45,109 nt of DNA, taken from positions 1-45,109 of the forward strand of contig JAGWVA010000032.1 in NCBI GenBank assembly GCA_028875855.1, in the 5' to 3' direction. The stretch is from Paracoccaceae bacterium (GTDB lineage: Bacteria; Pseudomonadota; Alphaproteobacteria; Rhodobacterales; Rhodobacteraceae). This document shows, one piece after another, positions 9,770-19,900 of this stretch (position 1 is the first letter of the stretch; the number at the start of each line of letters is the position of its first letter). The notes beneath the pieces were generated by a model. The model ran no database searches and was not told the origin of the DNA. It saw only the letters and a program-made list of their open reading frames with translations. The translations under genes were made by a program, and so were the position numbers.

Positions 9770-11038
9770 ATGACTGACAGCGCGATCACCCGCGCCTTCG
9801 TTCTGCATCCCGATCTGAAGTCCGCAGACCGGAAGCGGACGGCCGAGCATGCGCTGGCCGAGGGCGTGGCGCTTGCCGCGGCCCTTCCCAACCTGTCGGT
9901 CGAGGGGGCAGAGGTCGTTCGACTGCCGCGCATCCTGCCGGGAACGCTCTTCGGGACGGGCAAGCTTGAAGAGCTGAAGGGGCGGCTCAAGGCGGCCGAG
10001 GTCGCCCTTGTGCTGATCGACGGGCCGGTCACGCCCGTGCAGCAACGCAACCTTGAAAAGGAATGGGGCGTCAAGGTTCTCGACCGGACGGGCCTCATCC
10101 TCGAGATCTTCGCCGACCGCGCCCGCACGCGCGAGGGCGTGTTGCAGGTCGAGCTTGCCGCGCTCAGCTATCAGCGCACGCGGCTGGTTCGGGCCTGGAC
10201 GCACCTTGAACGCCAGCGCGGCGGCTTCGGCTTCGTCGGCGGACCGGGCGAGACGCAGATCGAGGCGGACCGCCGCGCGATCGACGAACAGATGGTCCGG
10301 CTGCGGCGACAGTTGGAAAAGGTGGTGAAGACGCGCGAATTGCATCGCGCCGCGCGCCGCCGCGTGCCCTTTCCGGTGGTGGCGCTGGTGGGCTACACGA
10401 ACGCCGGGAAATCCACGCTTTTCAACCGGATGACCGGGGCCGAGGTGCTGGCCAAGGACATGCTCTTTGCCACGCTCGATCCGACGATGCGGGGCGTCGT
10501 GCTGCCCGCGGGGCGCAAGGTGATCCTGTCGGACACGGTGGGCTTCATCTCGGACCTGCCGACGCAACTGGTCGCAGCCTTCCGCGCCACGCTGGAAGAG
10601 GTGCTGGAGGCCGACCTGATCCTGCATGTCCGCGACATCTCGCACCCCGAGACCGAGGCGCAGGCCGAGGACGTGGCCGCGATCCTCGCCAGCCTTGGCG
10701 TGCGGCGCGAGGTGCCGCAGCTCGAGGTCTGGAACAAGATCGACCTCGTCGCGCCCGAGGCGCGCGCCGCGCTCGAGGCGCAGGCCGCGCGCAGCGAAAC
10801 GATCTTCGTCGCCTCGGCGCTGACGGGCGAGGGGCTGGATGGCCTGCTGGACGCGGTCAACAGCCACCTTGACGAGGAACGAAGCGAACGCGTGTTCACA
10901 CTCCCGTTCTCGGACGGCCGCCGGCGCGCCTGGCTGCATGAAGAGGGCGTCGTGACGGCCGAAGATCAGGTCGAGGACGGCTATCGCCTGACCGTCAACT
11001 GGACCGCGCGGCAGGAAAAGCGGTTTCGCGACCTCTGA
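9770..11038 (+). CDS. hflX: Ribosome-associated GTPase HflX
   Basis: 422-residue GTPase that binds the 50S subunit and, in studied bacteria, splits stalled ribosomes under stress. The N-terminal HflX domain contains the conserved GTGKLEEL and the glycine-rich stretch ERQRGGFGFVGGPGETQIE (about 147-165). The G domain shows G1 GYTNAGKST (208-216), G3 LSDTVGFI and G4 NKID. The C-terminus is compact, with no extra domain. Same strand as hfq, 20 bp away, so probably cotranscribed. It converges with the acylase gene, whose stop is at 11090; no clear terminator hairpin was found in the 51-bp gap. Confidence 0.95.
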   Translation: MTDSAITRAFVLHPDLKSADRKRTAEHALAEGVALAAALPNLSVEGAEVVRLPRILPGTLFGTGKLEELKGRLKAAEVALVLIDGPVTPVQQRNLEKEWGVKVLDRTGLILEIFADRARTREGVLQVELAALSYQRTRLVRAWTHLERQRGGFGFVGGPGETQIEADRRAIDEQMVRLRRQLEKVVKTRELHRAARRRVPFPVVALVGYTNAGKSTLFNRMTGAEVLAKDMLFATLDPTMRGVVLPAGRKVILSDTVGFISDLPTQLVAAFRATLEEVLEADLILHVRDISHPETEAQAEDVAAILASLGVRREVPQLEVWNKIDLVAPEARAALEAQAARSETIFVASALTGEGLDGLLDAVNSHLDEERSERVFTLPFSDGRRRAWLHEEGVVTAEDQVEDGYRLTVNWTARQEKRFRDL

Positions 11039-11089
11039 CGTTCATCCTGGTCAAAATATCCATGCGCGGGGGCGGCGGCGGGCGACCGG

Positions 11090-13564
11090 TCAGCCGCCCT
11101 TGCCCCCGGCCGGCGTCAGCACCGTGATCCCGACCGCCGCGGCCTTTGCCAAGGCGGGATCGAGCGACATCGGGATATAGTCGCCCCGCCGCCACAGCGT
11201 GCCAAGGTTGTCGTAGAAGCGGCTGAGGGGATGGCCGGATTCGCCGGTCGAGATGATGAAGACCGAACTGTCGGGATCGGCGAAATCATAGACCCCGCGA
11301 TAGCCCGGCCCGTGCACGTCAAGGTAGGGATCGGGGCCCGACCCAAGGCTCTGACCGCGGTTGAGCGTGTTGTCGCCCCCGCTGATCGGCTGGCGCAGGT
11401 TGACGAAGTAGCGCAGCACCGGAATACGCCCCAGAACCTGATTGTTCTGCGCCGCCTGATGCGCGTCGCCCCATTGCCAGCTTTCGATATTGGGCCCGTA
11501 ATGCTGGCGCAGCCACAACAGCGCGTCATCCAGCGACAGCTTCGCCATGTCGTCGCAGGTCTCGACCGGCGTCGATTGCACCACGTCGCACCATTTGGCC
11601 GCGCCGTCGATATTCCTGAACACGCGTTCGATAAAGACCGGCATCAGGTGGCGGAACTGGTCGGCCAGCGGACCCAGCTCGTCGCGGATGATGCGGTCCT
11701 GAAGGAAGTGCATCCAGGCGGCATAGATCAGCGGCTCGGGCATGTGTTCGTTCATGTCGCCGTTCCAGTTCGCCAGAAGTTGCAGCGCCTTCTGGCGCAT
11801 GGCAAGCGGCGTGCCCTTGGGCGCGGCCTCGCCGCTGTACCACAGGTTCCTTGCGATCAGCGGCAGCAGGCGGCGCGCGGTCGGGCTGACGGTGTCAAGC
11901 TGCGCCTCGATGAAGCTTTCGCGGGTATGCACGTCGCGGCTTTTCATCAGCGTCAGCCAGCGCTGGATGCGCTCGGTATCGCCCCAGCTTGCGCTGAAAT
12001 TGTCGGGGAAGGGGCGGTCCACGATCTTGTTGTTGGTATTGCCAAGGATGCCCGAGGGCGGGTCGATCCACTGGGGATTGTCGGAATAGGGTCGCATCCC
12101 CAGCCAGCGGTTCTGCGGCAGCCAGCCCTGGTTCGGCATCTCGCCGCGCGTGGTGTTGCGGGCGTCGCGCTTCGGCATCTGGCCGATCACCTGCATCGCG
12201 ATGCCGTGCTTGTCGGCCAGCATCAGGTTCTGCGAGGGCGCCACGTAAAGCTGCCCGGCCTTGATCGCCTGAGAGATCGTCTGCGCGTGGTTGAGCCGGA
12301 TCGCCGCCGTGATCGAGGTGTCATCGGGCGACAGCGCCGTCCAGCTCAGCGACATCACATAGCCGGGGGGCGTGATCTCGCCCAGGTTATAAAGCGACGG
12401 TGGCAGCACGGGGCCGTTCTCGGTCCAGCGCAAGGTGATCGTCTTCGGCGGCTGGCCCTTGATCGTGATGATCGACTGCCGCTCGGTGAAGGGCTTCCAG
12501 CCGTCGGGCGTGAGATATTCGTTCGGGTTCTTGGGGTTCAGCCGCTCGATATGAAGATCCTGATCGTCAAGATACGAGGTGGTGAGGCCCCAGCCAAGGC
12601 TTTTCGACCGCCCCACCAGCACGACCGGAATGCCCGGGATCGTTCCCCCGATCACGCCTCCGCTGGAAAGCTGAAGCCGCGCCAGATACCAGATCGAAGG
12701 GGCCGTGAAGCCAAGGTGGGGATCGTTGGCCAGAAGCGAGCCGCCGCCCGCCGCCCGCGCGGGCGCCGCCGCCCAGGCGTTCGAGGCGCCCGCGAAGGCG
12801 CGGTCCTTGATCGGCGACAGCGGGTCGCGCGGGATGTCGAGACCGGCATAGCTGGGCTGCACCCCCGGCGCGATGGACCCGTATTTCGGCAGCGCCGCGA
12901 TCGCGGGCTGCGTGTCGGTGGACAGCAGGTCGGTCACCTGGTTCGGTTGCAGGATCAGCGACAGCCGCGCGCGCAGCACCTCGTCCTCGAGATGCGAGGA
13001 AAGTTGCAGCGCCATGAGCTTCACCAGCGCGATCGAATCCGCGGGCGTCCAGACGGCGATCTTGGGCGGAAACAGGAAATACTCGGGCGCCCCGCGCCCA
13101 AGCGAACGTTCGTTGACGATCTTGATCCAGGCGTTGACTCCCGCGGCATAGGCCTCGAGGTCGCGCTTGGTCTCGGCGTCCTGCGCCGCGAAGGACTTCA
13201 CCGCCAGCCCGTAAAGATCCAGCCGCCGCATCAGCTCGTCGATCTTCTCGGTCCGCGGCCCGAACAGCTCGGACAGCCGTCCCTGCACCGTGCGGCGCAT
13301 CGTCATCATCTGCCACAGCCGGTCCTGCGCATGGACGAAGCCCAGCCCGAAATAGCTGTCGGCGTCGGTCGTGCCGAAGATATGGGGCACGTCCTCGTTG
13401 TTGCGCACGATCTGCACCGGGGCCGAAATGCCCGCGATCGTGTAATGGGCGTTGTAATCGGGCAGCGAGCGCGACAGGAAGTAATAGGCAAGCCCGGCGC
13501 CCAGCAACGACAGGACCAGAAGGCCCGCCACGATGCGGATGAACCAGCGGATCAGGGTGAGCAT
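11090..13564 (-). CDS. Penicillin acylase family Ntn-hydrolase, membrane anchored
   Basis: 824-residue member of the penicillin/cephalosporin/AHL acylase family. These proteins cleave themselves into alpha and beta chains and use the new N-terminal Ser of the beta chain as nucleophile. The likely cleavage site is FAGA/SNAWAAAP, giving Ser261 as nucleophile; the downstream LLANDPHLGF is the usual beta-chain motif. Residues about 8-30 form one hydrophobic helix without an obvious cleavage site, so the enzyme is probably anchored facing the periplasm. The substrate cannot be told from sequence: beta-lactams, N-acyl-homoserine lactones and other amides are all known in the family. It is not in an operon. 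The upstream region of 78 bp is shared with a divergent dehydrogenase. Confidence 0.88.
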   Translation of the reverse strand: MLTLIRWFIRIVAGLLVLSLLGAGLAYYFLSRSLPDYNAHYTIAGISAPVQIVRNNEDVPHIFGTTDADSYFGLGFVHAQDRLWQMMTMRRTVQGRLSELFGPRTEKIDELMRRLDLYGLAVKSFAAQDAETKRDLEAYAAGVNAWIKIVNERSLGRGAPEYFLFPPKIAVWTPADSIALVKLMALQLSSHLEDEVLRARLSLILQPNQVTDLLSTDTQPAIAALPKYGSIAPGVQPSYAGLDIPRDPLSPIKDRAFAGASNAWAAAPARAAGGGSLLANDPHLGFTAPSIWYLARLQLSSGGVIGGTIPGIPVVLVGRSKSLGWGLTTSYLDDQDLHIERLNPKNPNEYLTPDGWKPFTERQSIITIKGQPPKTITLRWTENGPVLPPSLYNLGEITPPGYVMSLSWTALSPDDTSITAAIRLNHAQTISQAIKAGQLYVAPSQNLMLADKHGIAMQVIGQMPKRDARNTTRGEMPNQGWLPQNRWLGMRPYSDNPQWIDPPSGILGNTNNKIVDRPFPDNFSASWGDTERIQRWLTLMKSRDVHTRESFIEAQLDTVSPTARRLLPLIARNLWYSGEAAPKGTPLAMRQKALQLLANWNGDMNEHMPEPLIYAAWMHFLQDRIIRDELGPLADQFRHLMPVFIERVFRNIDGAAKWCDVVQSTPVETCDDMAKLSLDDALLWLRQHYGPNIESWQWGDAHQAAQNNQVLGRIPVLRYFVNLRQPISGGDNTLNRGQSLGSGPDPYLDVHGPGYRGVYDFADPDSSVFIISTGESGHPLSRFYDNLGTLWRRGDYIPMSLDPALAKAAAVGITVLTPAGGKGG

Positions 13565-13642
13565 CAGGGCCTCGGCTTGACGGCTTGCGCAGAGCGGTTA
13601 GTTAGGGCTGGACTTAGCGGAAACGAGAACAGGGGGGAAGAC

Positions 13643-14515
13643 ATGGCGAAGGTTGCGTTTCTCGGATTGGGCGTGATGGGGTTTCCCATGGCGGGCCATC
13701 TGGTGAAGGCCGGTCACGAGGTCACGGTTTATAATCGCAGTTGCACCAAGGCCTCGGACTGGGTTGGCAAGCACGGTGGCCGTTCGGCCGCGACGCCCGC
13801 CGAAGCCGCGGCCGGTGCCCAATTCGTGATGGCCTGTGTCGGCAATGACGACGATCTGCGCAGCGTCTGCCTTGGCGAGACGGGGGCCTTTGCGGGCATG
13901 GCAAAGGGCGCGGTCTTCGTCGATCACACCACCGTCTCGGCCCGCGTGACGCGGGAGTTGTCGGCGGTCGCGGCGGGGCAGGGCCTTGGCTTCGTCGATG
14001 CGCCGATCTCGGGCGGACAGGCGGGGGCGGAAAACGGCGTGCTGTCGGTGATGTGCGGCGGGACCGAGGGCGACTATGCCCGCGCCGAGCCGATCATTGC
14101 CGCCTATTCCCGCATCTGCCGCCGCATCGGCGAAAGCGGCGCGGGCCAGATGGCGAAGATGATGAACCAGATCTGCATCGCGGGCCTTGTGCAGGGCCTG
14201 TCCGAGGCGCTGCGCTTTGGCGAGAAGGCGGGGCTTGACGGCAAGGCGGTGGTCGAGGTCATCAGCCAGGGGGCGGCCGGGTCGTGGCAGATGGCCAACC
14301 GTCATGCGACGATGCTGGACGGCAAGTTCGACCATGGCTTCGCGGTGGACTGGATGCGCAAGGATCTTGGCATCTGCCTCGAGACCGCCGACGAGATCGG
14401 CGCGCCGCTGCCTGTCACCGCGCTGGTGGACCAGTTCTACAAGGACGTGCAGGCGATGGGCGGCAACCGCTGGGACACCTCTGCCCTGATCGAACGTCTG
14501 CGGCGGCTGAGCTGA
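13643..14515 (+). CDS. NAD(P)-dependent beta-hydroxyacid dehydrogenase (3-hydroxyisobutyrate dehydrogenase family)
   Basis: 290-residue soluble dehydrogenase. The N-terminal Rossmann motif is FLGLGVMGFPMAGHL (residues about 5-19). The substrate-binding signature is DAPISGGQAGAENG (about 120-133), and the catalytic Lys is in GQMAKMMNQ (about 170-178). Family members oxidise 3-hydroxyisobutyrate, or reduce tartronate semialdehyde, succinic semialdehyde or glyoxylate. Asn after NR in VYNRSCTK suggests a preference for NADP(H), but this is inference. It stands alone between a divergent acylase gene and a terminator, so context does not fix the substrate. The ATG at 13643 is preceded by a GGGGGAAG ribosome-binding site. 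The frame stays open far upstream but only as antisense to the acylase gene. Confidence 0.88.
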   Translation: MAKVAFLGLGVMGFPMAGHLVKAGHEVTVYNRSCTKASDWVGKHGGRSAATPAEAAAGAQFVMACVGNDDDLRSVCLGETGAFAGMAKGAVFVDHTTVSARVTRELSAVAAGQGLGFVDAPISGGQAGAENGVLSVMCGGTEGDYARAEPIIAAYSRICRRIGESGAGQMAKMMNQICIAGLVQGLSEALRFGEKAGLDGKAVVEVISQGAAGSWQMANRHATMLDGKFDHGFAVDWMRKDLGICLETADEIGAPLPVTALVDQFYKDVQAMGGNRWDTSALIERLRRLS

Positions 14516-14521
14516 CAAAAG

Positions 14522-14546
14522 CCGGGGGCCCTGCGCCCCCGGTTTT
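14522..14546 (+). terminator. Intrinsic terminator between convergent genes
   Basis: An 8-bp GC stem (CCGGGGGC at 14522-14529, GCCCCCGG at 14535-14542) with a 5-nt loop is followed by TTTTCC. It begins 6 bp after the dehydrogenase stop. The opposite strand also has CTTTTG after the stem, so it may serve the convergent SYLF gene as well. Confidence 0.85.
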
Positions 14547-14565
14547 CCTTGGGCCGATGGCCCGA

Positions 14566-15135
14566 TTACGGAATGATCCGGGTGTATTTCGTGCCGCCGA
14601 GCGAGGCGCCCGCGATCAGCCCCGCCTGACCGAAGACCAGCGCGATGACCGGCGCGGTCTCGGTCGCGGTCGAGATGCCCGCATTGCCGCCCTTGTCGGA
14701 AAAGGCGTAAGTCAGGTTCGCCCCGGCCGTCCACCCGCTGGAGCTGCGGAAGTCCTGAAGCGCGGGCTGCGTCATGAAGAACAGCACATGCGCATATTGC
14801 TGCGCGCCGATCTGAAGGCCGAACGACGCCTTGGTCGCCGAATAGTAATCGACCGTCACCCCGTTGATGCGCAGCGCGCCGCGCCCGTAGGCCCCGCCCA
14901 CGAACAGGCCCGCTTCGGTGATGAGCGGCATGTAAAGGACGCCCTGCGCCTTGCGCGTCAGCTCGTCGGTGCCCGGAAAATGGCTGTGAAGGAAGCTTAC
15001 CGTCGCGTCCACCCGCGCGTCGATGACGGCGGCGCCGTTCCCGCCCACGCCGTTGCCGCAGGCCGCCAGCGTGGCCGTGGCGCCGGTTGCGGCAATGAAG
15101 CCCCGCCGCGTCAGAAGGGTCGATCGGTTGCTCAT
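14566..15135 (-). CDS. SYLF-domain lipid-binding lipoprotein with Tat-type signal
   Basis: 189-residue exported protein. The N-terminus has a twin-arginine motif TRRGFIAA (about residues 8-15), a weakly hydrophobic stretch, and a lipobox LAAC with the Cys near 25. It is therefore probably a lipoprotein sent through Tat. The mature part matches the SYLF/DUF fold: LYMPLITEAGLFVGGAYGRG, then ATKASFGLQIGAQQYAHVLF, then AYAFS-like and GLIAGASLGGTKYTRI. SYLF domains bind phosphoinositides in eukaryotes; the bacterial role is unknown. The start at 15135 puts the Tat motif at the usual distance; an earlier start at 15189 would add 18 residues ahead of it. It follows hemB by 122 bp on the same strand. 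Confidence 0.82.
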   Translation of the reverse strand: MSNRSTLLTRRGFIAATGATATLAACGNGVGGNGAAVIDARVDATVSFLHSHFPGTDELTRKAQGVLYMPLITEAGLFVGGAYGRGALRINGVTVDYYSATKASFGLQIGAQQYAHVLFFMTQPALQDFRSSSGWTAGANLTYAFSDKGGNAGISTATETAPVIALVFGQAGLIAGASLGGTKYTRIIP

Positions 15136-15257
15136 GTCTGACTGCCCCGAATTATTGCCTGATATTGCGTCCGGCCAAGGCCGATGCACGAAGGATAGTG
15201 GTTTTGCATCCCGCTGTCATCCGCAGAGATCGGATCGGCGGAGCCTTGCGTGCCCCC

Positions 15258-16358
<1,101 letters not shown>

Positions 16359-16384
16359 TCACGAGATCAGGAAGGCCCCGACCC

Positions 16385-16912
16385 TTGCATCAACCCCTTT
16401 CCCTGTTCCAGCTTCTGGACCTGCGCAGTTTTTCCAACCTCTGGTTCTGGATCGTCCTTGCGGTGACTTGGTCGATGGCCAGCCACTGGGTGCTGGGCGT
16501 GCCCTATGACATGGTGCTGCGCGCACGCCGCATGGGCGGCAAGGCGCAACAGGATCTGGAGGAGATCACCCGCATCAACGTGGACCGCCGCCTGTATATC
16601 GCGGACCGCGCCGGGCCATGGCTGGTGGCGGCCCTGTTCTTCATCCTGTCCACCTGCGTCTTCATGGGCTTCTGGTATGACAACGAATTCTCGCAGGCGA
16701 TCTTTCTGCTGTTCACGCCGCTGAGCCTCGTGTGGTGGCTGTCGATGGCCAGCGCGCGCCGGATCGCCGCCGGAGAGGGGCAGGGCGACGCGCTGCACCG
16801 CCGCCTTTACGTGCACCGCTTCACGACGCAGGTGATCGGTCTGGCGGCGATTTTCGTGACCGCGCTCTGGGGCATGTATCAGAACCTTCGGCTTGCCATC
16901 TTCCACCATTGA
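16385..16912 (+). CDS. Small membrane protein of the Rhodobacteraceae 'SufBCD complex component' family
   Basis: 175 residues with three hydrophobic segments, near 18-38, 75-100 and 105-122, and another near 150-168. It carries the family-typical string LLDLRSFSNLWFWIVLAV, then GVPYDMVLRAR. In Rhodobacteraceae annotations this family is called a component of the SufBCD complex; I know of no experiment behind that name, and no suf gene is near. Start: the frame is open from 16295, but the TTG at 16385 follows AGGAAGG (16369-16375) with 9 nt spacing and starts just before the conserved part, so I prefer it. No downstream operon partner is evident except mfd, 30 bp away on the same strand. Confidence 0.75.
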   Translation: MHQPLSLFQLLDLRSFSNLWFWIVLAVTWSMASHWVLGVPYDMVLRARRMGGKAQQDLEEITRINVDRRLYIADRAGPWLVAALFFILSTCVFMGFWYDNEFSQAIFLLFTPLSLVWWLSMASARRIAAGEGQGDALHRRLYVHRFTTQVIGLAAIFVTALWGMYQNLRLAIFHH

Positions 16913-16942
16913 CACCGGGGCAGGTCCGGTTAGGTGAGCGCC

Positions 16943-19900
16943 ATGACTGACACGACGCGGATCACGATGGGCGGCGCGCCCGAGGGCTTTGACGGCCGCC
17001 TTCTCGCCCGCGAGATGGAGAAGACGGGCAAGCCAGTCATCCACATCGCCCGCGACGACAAGCGGATGGAGGCGATGCGCGCGGCGCTGGCCTTCTTTGC
17101 GCCCGAGGCGGTGGTGCTCACCTTGCCGGCCTGGGACTGTCTGCCCTATGACCGCGTCTCGCCCAACCCGGATGTCTCGGCCGCGCGGATGGCGACGCTG
17201 GCGGCGCTCGCGGCGGGCGTGCCGGGGCCCTTCGTGCTGCTGACCACGCTGAATGCGGCCACCCAGCGGCTTCCGGCGCGCGAGGTGCTGCGGGCGGCGT
17301 CCTTCTCGGCGCGCGTGGGCGGGCGCGTGAACGAACCCGCGCTGCGCGACTTTCTGGTGCGGATGGGGTTTTCCCAGACCTCCACCGTCTCCGAGCCGGG
17401 CGATTACGCCGTGCGCGGGGGCATCATCGACATCTTCCCGCCGGGCGAGGGCGGACCGGTGCGGCTTGATCTTTTCGGCGACGTGCTGGACGGCGCGCGC
17501 CGCTTCGACCCCGCGACACAGCGCACCATCGAGAAGCTGACATCGGTCGATCTTGCCCCGGTGTCCGAGGTGATCCTGGACGAGGCCGGGATCACCCGCT
17601 TTCGCCAGAACTACCGGCTGGAATTCGGCGCGGCCGGGACGGACGATCCGCTTTACGAGGCGGTCAGCGCGGGGCGCAAGCATCAGGGGATGGAGCATTG
17701 GCTGCCCTTCTTCCATGACCGGCTCGAGACGCTGTTCGACTACCTGCCCGGTGCCTCGGTCCTGCTCGACGATCAGGTGACGCCCGCACGGCTGTCGCGG
17801 TGGGAAAGCATCGCCGATCAATATGACACGCGCCGCGAGGCGATGACCGCCAAGGGGCGGCTCGACAGCGTTTACAAACCCTGTCCGCCGGGCCTTCTCT
17901 ATCTTGACGATGCCGCATGGGAGACGGCGACCGCGCCCCTGCGCGTGATCCAGCTCAATCCGCTGCCGCAGGGCACGGGGCCGGGCGTTCTGGACATGGG
18001 CGGGCGGATCGGGCGCAATTTCGCGCCGGAACGCCAGCTTGAGAATGTCAGCCTTTTCGGGGCTTTGGCGGATCATCTCAAGGACAGGCGCCGGACCGGC
18101 CAGATCGTCGTGACCAGCTATTCCGAAGGCGCGCGCGAACGCGTCAAGGGGCTGATGGAGGATCAGGGCGTCGCGGGTGCAACCCCGATCTCCGACATCC
18201 GCGACGTGCCCGAAGGCAAGGGCGGGCTGTTCCTGGCGATCTGGCCGCTGGATCACGGGTTCGAGGCGCCGGGGATCACGGTGATATCCGAGCAGGACGT
18301 GCTGGGCGACCGGCTGATCCGCGGTCAGAAAAAACGCAAGAAAGCCGATAACTTCCTGACCGAAGCTCAGTCGCTCTCGCCGGGCGATCTGGTCGTGCAC
18401 GTCGAACATGGCGTGGGCCGCTACAAGGGGCTCGAGACGATCACCGCGCTTGGCGCGCCCCATGAATGCATCGCGCTGGAATATGCCGAGGGCGCGCGGC
18501 TTTACCTGCCGGTCGAGAATATCGAGCTACTGTCGCGCTACGGCCATGAAGAGGGGCTGCTGGACCGTCTGGGCGGCGGCGCGTGGCAGGCCAAGAAGGC
18601 GCGGCTGAAGGAACGCATCCGCGAGATCGCCGACCGGCTGATCCGCATCGCGGCCGAACGGCAGCTTCGCCACGCACCCATTCTCGAGGCGCCGCATCAG
18701 ATCTGGGAGGCCTTCGCCGCCCGCTTCCCCTATCAGGAGACCGACGACCAGTTGTCCGCCATCGAGGACGTGCTGGGCGATCTGGAACGCGGCATCCCGA
18801 TGGACCGGCTGGTGGTGGGCGATGTGGGCTTCGGCAAGACCGAGGTGGCGATGCGCGCGGCCTTCGTCGCCGCCATGTCGGGCACACAGGTCGCGGTGAT
18901 CGCCCCCACGACGCTGCTCGCGCGTCAGCATTACAAGGGCTTTGCCGAACGTTTCCGGGGCTTTCCGATCAACGTCCGCCCGCTCTCGCGCTTTGTCAGC
19001 GCGAAAGAGGCGGCGGCGACGCGGGCGGGACTGGCCGACGGCACCGTCGATATCTGCGTGGGCACCCATGCGCTGCTGGCCAAGGGGGTGAAGTTCAAGA
19101 ACCTCGGCCTTTTGGTGATCGACGAGGAACAGCATTTCGGCGTCACCCACAAGGAACGGCTGAAGGAAATGCGAACGGACGTTCACGTCCTGACGCTGAC
19201 CGCAACGCCGATCCCGCGCACGCTGCAACTGTCGTTGACGGGGGTGCGGGACCTGTCGATCATCGGCACGCCGCCCGTGGACCGGCTGGCGATCCGCACC
19301 TATGTTAGCGAATTCGACACGGTGACGATCCGCGAGGCGCTGCTGCGCGAGCATTACCGCGGCGGGCAGTCCTTCTTCGTCGTGCCCCGGATCAAGGATC
19401 TGGCCGACATGGAGGAATTCCTGCGCGAGCAGGTCCCCGAAGTCACCTTCATCACCGCGCATGGACAACTGGCGGCGGGCGATCTGGACGACCGGATGAA
19501 CGCCTTCTACGACGGCAAATACGATGTGCTGCTGGCCACGACCATCGTGGAATCGGGCCTCGACATTCCGACGGCGAACACGATGATCGTGCACCGCGCC
19601 GACATGTTCGGCCTTGCGCAGCTTTACCAGATTAGGGGACGCGTTGGCCGGTCGAAGACGCGGGCCTATTGCTACCTCACCACCAAGCCGCGCGCGCCGC
19701 TGACCGATCAGGCGGTGAAGCGTCTCAGGCTTCTGGGCAGTCTCGACAGCCTTGGCGCGGGCTTCACGCTGGCCAGTCAGGACCTCGACCTGCGCGGGGC
19801 GGGCAACATCCTTGGCGAGGAACAATCCGGTCATATCAACGAGGTCGGATACGAACTTTACCAGCACATGCTGGAAGAGACCATCGCCCGGATCAAGTCG

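Noticed and set aside
11231-14515. A 1094-codon plus-strand open frame running through the acylase region into the dehydrogenase
   Set aside because: The first three quarters are antisense to the acylase gene, whose product has clear family motifs. Only the last 290 codons, from 13643, are a real gene; GC-rich DNA commonly leaves the opposite frame open.
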